Source of the DNA: Roseospirillum parvum
GTDB lineage: Bacteria > Pseudomonadota > Alphaproteobacteria > Rhodospirillales > Rhodospirillaceae
Length of the DNA: 64,000 nt
Assembly: GCF_900100455.1 (NCBI RefSeq)
Contig: NZ_FNCV01000005.1
Coordinates: forward strand, 238,447-302,446
Direction: 5' to 3'
Below are positions 60,889 through 64,000 of the stretch, piece after piece. Position 1 is the first letter of the stretch. Each line of letters starts with the position of its first letter. A program made the translations under genes and the position numbers. Under the pieces are notes generated by a model. The model did no database searches, was not told the origin of the DNA, and worked only from the letters and a program-made list of their open reading frames with translations.

Positions 60889-61956
60889 ATGAAGCCCGTG
60901 ACCGTCGCCTGGATGGCCGCCGTCGCCCTGGCCCTGGCCGTCCTGACCGCCGTCACCCTGCTCAGTCGCCCCATCGCCGCCCCGGTGGACGTCGCCGGCC
61001 GCGTCCTGCCCGGCCTGCTGGACCGCCTGGACGAGGTGGCCGCCGTGCGCGTCGAGGACGCCGACGGGCAGATCGACGTGGTCCGCCTGGATGGGGCGTG
61101 GCAACTGCCCGGCCACGACAGCTACCCGGCCCGCGCCGAGGCGGTGAAAAGCCTGCTGATCGATCTGGCCCGCATGGAAAAGGTGGAAGCCAAAACCGAT
61201 GATCCCGACCTGTACGGTCGCCTGAAGGTGGCCGACCGGGACACCGAGGGCGCGCGCTCCATCCTGGTCGCCCTGCTCGGCGAGGACGGACAGCCCATCG
61301 ACCGCCTGCTGGTCGGCAAGCGGGCCACCGTGCTGGGCGAGGAAGGCGGCGTCTTCGTGCGCCGCCCGGGCGAGGCCCGCAGTTGGCTGGCCACCGGCAC
61401 CGTGCAACCCGACTCCTCGGTGCGCGAATGGGCCGAGCGCGACCTGATGGACCTCGAGGAAAGCCGCCTCGCCCGGGTCCACGTCACCCCGGCCCAGGGC
61501 ACGCCCTTCACCCTGGTCCGCCAAAGCCCCGAGGCCGACGGCTTCACGCTCCAGGAGGTGCCCGAGGGCAAGGCCCAGAAAGGCGACCACATCCTGACCC
61601 CCGTGGCCCGCGTGCTGACCGACGCCAAACTCGACGACGTGGCCCCCGAAAACGCCATCGAGCTGGACCCCGCCAGCACCATCAAGGCCACCTTCGAAAC
61701 CTTCGACGGCCTCACCGTGGGGCTCGAAATGAGCCACGAAGCCGGCACCGAAACCGCCGAGGGCCCGGCCCCCTATTGGGTCCGCATCAGCCTGACCCTG
61801 CCCGAAAACGGCCTCGATGAAACCCTCGCCGAACAGGCCACCACCTGGCAACAACGCACCCAGGGACGCCTGTTCAGACTGCCCGGCTTCAAAACCGCAC
61901 CACTGGAAAAATCCCTCGACGACCTGATCACCACCCCCAGCCCCGACACCCGCTGA
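60889..61956 (+). CDS. DUF4340 protein
   Basis: 355 residues. N-terminal signal anchor (VAWMAAVALALAVLTAVTLL), then the DUF4340 beta-rich repeats (DGAWQLPGHDSYPARAEAVKSLL, and RDLMDLEESRLARVHV). The family occurs almost only with Gld-type ABC genes, as here, where it ends the operon. The C-terminal part (about 200-355) has a shifted codon style with more A-ending codons, so it may have been altered. The prophage end begins about 30 bp after its stop. Confidence 0.87.
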   Translation: MKPVTVAWMAAVALALAVLTAVTLLSRPIAAPVDVAGRVLPGLLDRLDEVAAVRVEDADGQIDVVRLDGAWQLPGHDSYPARAEAVKSLLIDLARMEKVEAKTDDPDLYGRLKVADRDTEGARSILVALLGEDGQPIDRLLVGKRATVLGEEGGVFVRRPGEARSWLATGTVQPDSSVREWAERDLMDLEESRLARVHVTPAQGTPFTLVRQSPEADGFTLQEVPEGKAQKGDHILTPVARVLTDAKLDDVAPENAIELDPASTIKATFETFDGLTVGLEMSHEAGTETAEGPAPYWVRISLTLPENGLDETLAEQATTWQQRTQGRLFRLPGFKTAPLEKSLDDLITTPSPDTR

Positions 61957-61996
61957 CCCTGCCAACCGCCGGGGGCTGCCGGCACCGCTGTGGGTT

Positions 61997-62142
61997 GACA
62001 CCTGATCTTGGAGGGAGGCGGGATATGGTGGGATCGGGCGGGATGTGGCGGGATGGCTGGGGTTTCGGGGCGGGCCGTCGTCCGGCCTCGTTTTTGGAGT
62101 AGGCGCCGGAAACGGCCGGATCGACACTTGATGTTGGAGGGC
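61997..62142 (+). repeat. Candidate transposase-binding repeats at the prophage left end
   Basis: GACACCTGATCTTGGAGGG (61997-62015) and GACACTTGATGTTGGAGGG (62124-62142) agree at 17 of 19 positions and lie 127 bp apart in the same orientation. A weaker third match (ACCCTTGAGCTTGCG, 62226-62240) lies a further 102 bp on. The spacing is like L1-L2-L3 of phage Mu. Between the first two lies a short GGGAT-rich stretch (about 62020-62060). Confidence 0.65.
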
Positions 62143-62285
62143 GACCATCCCGTCGCCAGCGGCCTCCCAACCGGCTCTCAACAGTCCCAACGATATACCC
62201 CCAAAACGACAGCACGCCAGCGCGCGCACCCTTGAGCTTGCGCGATGATCTCGGGCAGGTTGTTGCTGGGGCGAATTCACCACCT

Positions 62286-62825
62286 TCAGGCCCGGCGTTT
62301 GCTCTGCCCGTCAGTGGGGGCGGCGCGAAGGTCTCGCCGGAGGTGCTGCAGGGCGAGCTTCAGTGCCACCTTGCGGTCGTCGGGGTCGTCGTAAGCGGCA
62401 ACCAGGTCGGCGTGGATACGGGCGGCCAAGCGGCCAAGATCGCGGGGCGGCAGGCCCACGTTCTCCTCGCGATAGACCGCGATGATGCCGTCGACGAGGT
62501 GCGCATGCAGCTCCTCATCGAAGTCCCCGGTGCTCCGAGCATCATCAGGCGACGGCGGGGCCGCATCGAGCGCGGGCCGCATGCTTCCATGTCCCGTCGC
62601 CAGCCAGTCCAGACTGACTCCCTTCTCGGCAGATAGGCGGGCTAGGACCGACAGCGGTGGGCTCGTAGAGCCTTTGGCATAACGAGCCAACTGGTCGGTT
62701 GAGACCCCAAGCTTATTAGCGGCCTCTCGCTTTGTCCCAAAAAGAGATATGGCTGCGGAAAAGCGGAATCCGACTTTGGCGGCGGAACTCGGATGATCGG
62801 CATCCGACTTTTTTTCAGCATCCAT
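62286..62825 (-). CDS. Prophage repressor with XRE-like helix-turn-helix
   Basis: 179 residues. HTH at about 20-60 (ISLFGTKREAANKLGVSTDQLARYAKGS; read in two parts KREAANKLGVSTD and QLARYAKGSTSPP), followed by a variable C-terminal half. It is leftward, opposite to the Ner-like and ParB-like genes, as expected for the immunity repressor (c) of a Mu-like phage. The ATG at 62825 is preferred over 62840, because a TATATC -10-like hexamer (62842-62847) lies only a few bases before the latter. Neither start has a good ribosome site. Confidence 0.8.
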   Translation of the reverse strand: MDAEKKSDADHPSSAAKVGFRFSAAISLFGTKREAANKLGVSTDQLARYAKGSTSPPLSVLARLSAEKGVSLDWLATGHGSMRPALDAAPPSPDDARSTGDFDEELHAHLVDGIIAVYREENVGLPPRDLGRLAARIHADLVAAYDDPDDRKVALKLALQHLRRDLRAAPTDGQSKRRA

Positions 62826-62865
62826 GTTTCGGCAACCCATTGATATAAAATGGCAAAACCGGAGG

Positions 62866-62881
62866 GCCGCCTATGGGCGGC
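62866..62881. promoter_or_regulatory. Candidate repressor operator O1
   Basis: Palindrome GCCGCCTATGGGCGGC, 40 bp upstream of the repressor start and at the place where its -35 would fall. It matches the second operator at 12 of 16 positions. Confidence 0.6.
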
Positions 62882-62918
62882 GCTTTGCGAACCCGGATGC
62901 CGCTTTTCTGCTTGAAGA

Positions 62919-62934
62919 GCCGCTTATAAGCGGT
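62919..62934. promoter_or_regulatory. Candidate repressor operator O2
   Basis: GCCGCTTATAAGCGGT, containing a perfect 14-bp palindrome (62920-62933), in the space between the divergent repressor and Ner-like genes. Its TATAAG could serve as the -10 of the rightward early promoter, so binding would shut early transcription. A half-site GCCGCTT lies at about 62899-62905. Confidence 0.62.
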
Positions 62935-63016
62935 CATCATCCCTACCAACGTAGTTACAAACGTAAGCGTCACCCCCTAGAGAAACCGGCCCTGGCGGGG
63001 GCCGGCGGGAGCGAGG

Positions 63017-63310
63017 ATGAATCTGCGCGCCATCAAGCACCGAGCGATCGACATCCGGGGCCTGCTGCACAAGCGGGGCCTGACGCTGACCGGCGTGGCG
63101 CTCGCGGCGGGGCTGCCCGAGGCGGCCTGCCGGGTGGCGCTGCGCCAGCCCTACTACCACGCGGAGCAGGCCATTGCCCGGGCCCTCGACACGACGGCCC
63201 AGCGCCTGTTCCCCGAGCGGTACGAGCCGGACGGCACGCCGCTTCATCCACCCAAAGACGGTAGCGCGGCGGCGCCCCCGCCCGCCAGTCAAAAGCGCGA
63301 CTGCGCCTGA
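63017..63310 (+). CDS. Ner-like early regulator
   Basis: 97 residues starting MNLRAIKHRAIDIRGLLHKRGLTLTGVALAAGLPE. The pattern of an N-terminal helix, HTH (LTGVALAAGLPEAACRVALR) and PERYEPDGTPLH, matches Ner/Nlp DNA-binding proteins of Mu-like phages, which shut down early transcription. GGGAGCGAGG lies just upstream. The C-terminal 20 residues are a disordered Pro/Ala tail. First rightward gene after the operator region. Confidence 0.85.
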   Translation: MNLRAIKHRAIDIRGLLHKRGLTLTGVALAAGLPEAACRVALRQPYYHAEQAIARALDTTAQRLFPERYEPDGTPLHPPKDGSAAAPPPASQKRDCA

Positions 63311-63368
63311 ACAGGAGACTCGCGGTGCGTGAACAGGATCGTCTTCGCCCCACCGGAGAGACCGAGCG

Positions 63369-64000
63369 ATGAAGGAACGGATGACGGAACGGATGGCGGA
63401 ACCGATGAAGGAACTGGGGCTGAACACGGTCGCCCTGTCGGACGTTGACGTGGGCGACCGCCTGCGGGCGGTGGACGAGGCGTATGCGCATCTGCTGGCG
63501 GAGAACATCGCCGAGGTGGGGTGCCTGCGCCAGCCGATCGAGGTGCGGCGCCTGACGGCGAAGACGTACCGGCTGATCGCCGGCGCCCACCGTTTGCGGG
63601 CCGCCGAGCTTCTGGGGTGGTCGGACATCCCGGCGTTCGTCTACCAGGGGTCGGACGAAGCGGCGCGGCTGCGAGAGATCGACGAGAACCTGGTTCGGCA
63701 CGAGCTGAACCCGCTGGACCGGGCCGTGTTCCTGGCGCAGCGCAAGGAAGTCTACGAGCGCCTGCATCCAGAGGCAAAACGAGGTGGAGATCGGCGCAGC
63801 GAGGCGGCCGCCGACCAAACGGACACGATGTCCGTTTGGTCGTTCAGCCGCGACACCGCCGAGCGTTGCGGACTGACCGACCGGACCATCCGACGGGCGG
63901 TGAGCATCGCCACCGGGTTGGCCCCGGATGTGCGGCGGGCCCTGGTGGGTACGCCGCTGGCCCGGGCGCAGAAGGAGCTGCTGGATCTGGCACGGCTGCC
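63369..64000 (+). CDS. ParB-like protein, 3' end beyond the window
   Basis: An open frame running off the right edge (at least 210 residues). The N-terminal ParB/Sulfiredoxin-type domain reads LRQPIEVRRLTAKTYRLIAGAHRLRAAELLGW, with the GAHR-type catalytic/nucleotide motif (IAGAHRLRAAE) and ENLVRHELNPLDRA. A basic linker and an HTH-like part (TAERCGLTDRTIRRAVSIA) follow. ParB-like proteins are common in the early region of alphaproteobacterial Mu-like phages. The first ATG (63369) follows GGAGAGACC, but three further in-frame ATGs lie within a repeated MKERMTERMAEPMKE stretch, so the exact start is uncertain. Confidence 0.8.
   Translation, partial: MKERMTERMAEPMKELGLNTVALSDVDVGDRLRAVDEAYAHLLAENIAEVGCLRQPIEVRRLTAKTYRLIAGAHRLRAAELLGWSDIPAFVYQGSDEAARLREIDENLVRHELNPLDRAVFLAQRKEVYERLHPEAKRGGDRRSEAAADQTDTMSVWSFSRDTAERCGLTDRTIRRAVSIATGLAPDVRRALVGTPLARAQKELLDLARL

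Larger units (their letters stand above)
61989..64000 (+). mobile_element. Left end and early region of a Mu-like prophage (incomplete)
   Basis: The early gene order is that of transposable Mu-like phages: leftward repressor, rightward Ner-type regulator, then a ParB-like gene as in several alphaproteobacterial relatives, with the transposase expected beyond the window. The candidate terminus is the TG at 61989, immediately before two direct copies of a 19-bp sequence that fit the role of transposase-binding sites. The right end is outside the window, so the target duplication cannot be checked. Confidence 0.75.

Overview
The window is very GC-rich chromosomal DNA with dense coding and a strong preference for G/C at third codon positions. 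Gene content (AapJQMP general amino-acid transporter, NAGGN osmolyte operon, DUF2336 and PilZ-tailed chemoreceptor proteins, the kdsD-lptCAB-rpoN-ptsN block) points to an alphaproteobacterium, most likely of the Rhodospirillales. That placement is inferred from family content; no rRNA or tRNA is present to anchor it.

Layout. 1-14.8 kb: trpE and ppiD leftward, then tpiA, secG, pyrG, kdsA and eno rightward; a 203-bp mosaic palindromic element; two tiny membrane-protein genes; a ClC channel; a diguanylate cyclase; a di-iron ferritin-like protein. 14.8-19.1 kb: aapJQMP. 19.8-26.1 kb: a repeat-helix protein, thpR, and tesA divergent from ybbA-methyltransferase-ybbP. A second, inverted copy of the mosaic element lies at 26.1-26.3 kb. 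26.3-29 kb: thiZXY under a TPP riboswitch. 29-37.4 kb: a signalling block (DUF192 protein; REC-HATPase-PP2C protein, STAS protein and PilZ chemoreceptor; DUF2336 protein and PAS-GAF-GGDEF protein). 37.7-40.4 kb: dapD, dapE and a membrane protein. 40.4-46.5 kb: ptsN, rpoN and the LPS genes lptB, lptA, lptC and kdsD. 46.7-51.5 kb: an SpmA-SpmB fusion, a proline-rich lipoprotein, phnN, an acyltransferase and a TauE-type transporter. 51.7-56.5 kb: three NAGGN genes behind a good sigma-70-type promoter. 57.2-62 kb: a Gld-type ABC system. From about 62 kb to the end: the left end and early region of a Mu-like prophage (repressor, operators, Ner-like protein, ParB-like protein), cut by the window edge.

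Functional links. kdsA and kdsD supply Kdo for LPS, and lptA, lptB and lptC form part of the LPS export machine, so envelope biogenesis is the main theme outside metabolism (tpiA, eno, pyrG, dapDE, trpE). The 29-37 kb block combines a chemoreceptor, a partner-switching module and c-di-GMP synthesis.

The least explained items are the paired mosaic palindromic elements with exchanged core hairpins (one core is a perfect 62-bp palindrome), the two small membrane-protein genes at 10.5-10.8 kb, the chemoreceptor/partner-switch cluster, and the prophage end with candidate transposase-binding repeats and repressor operators. All coordinates and motifs were read by eye; no database search was run.
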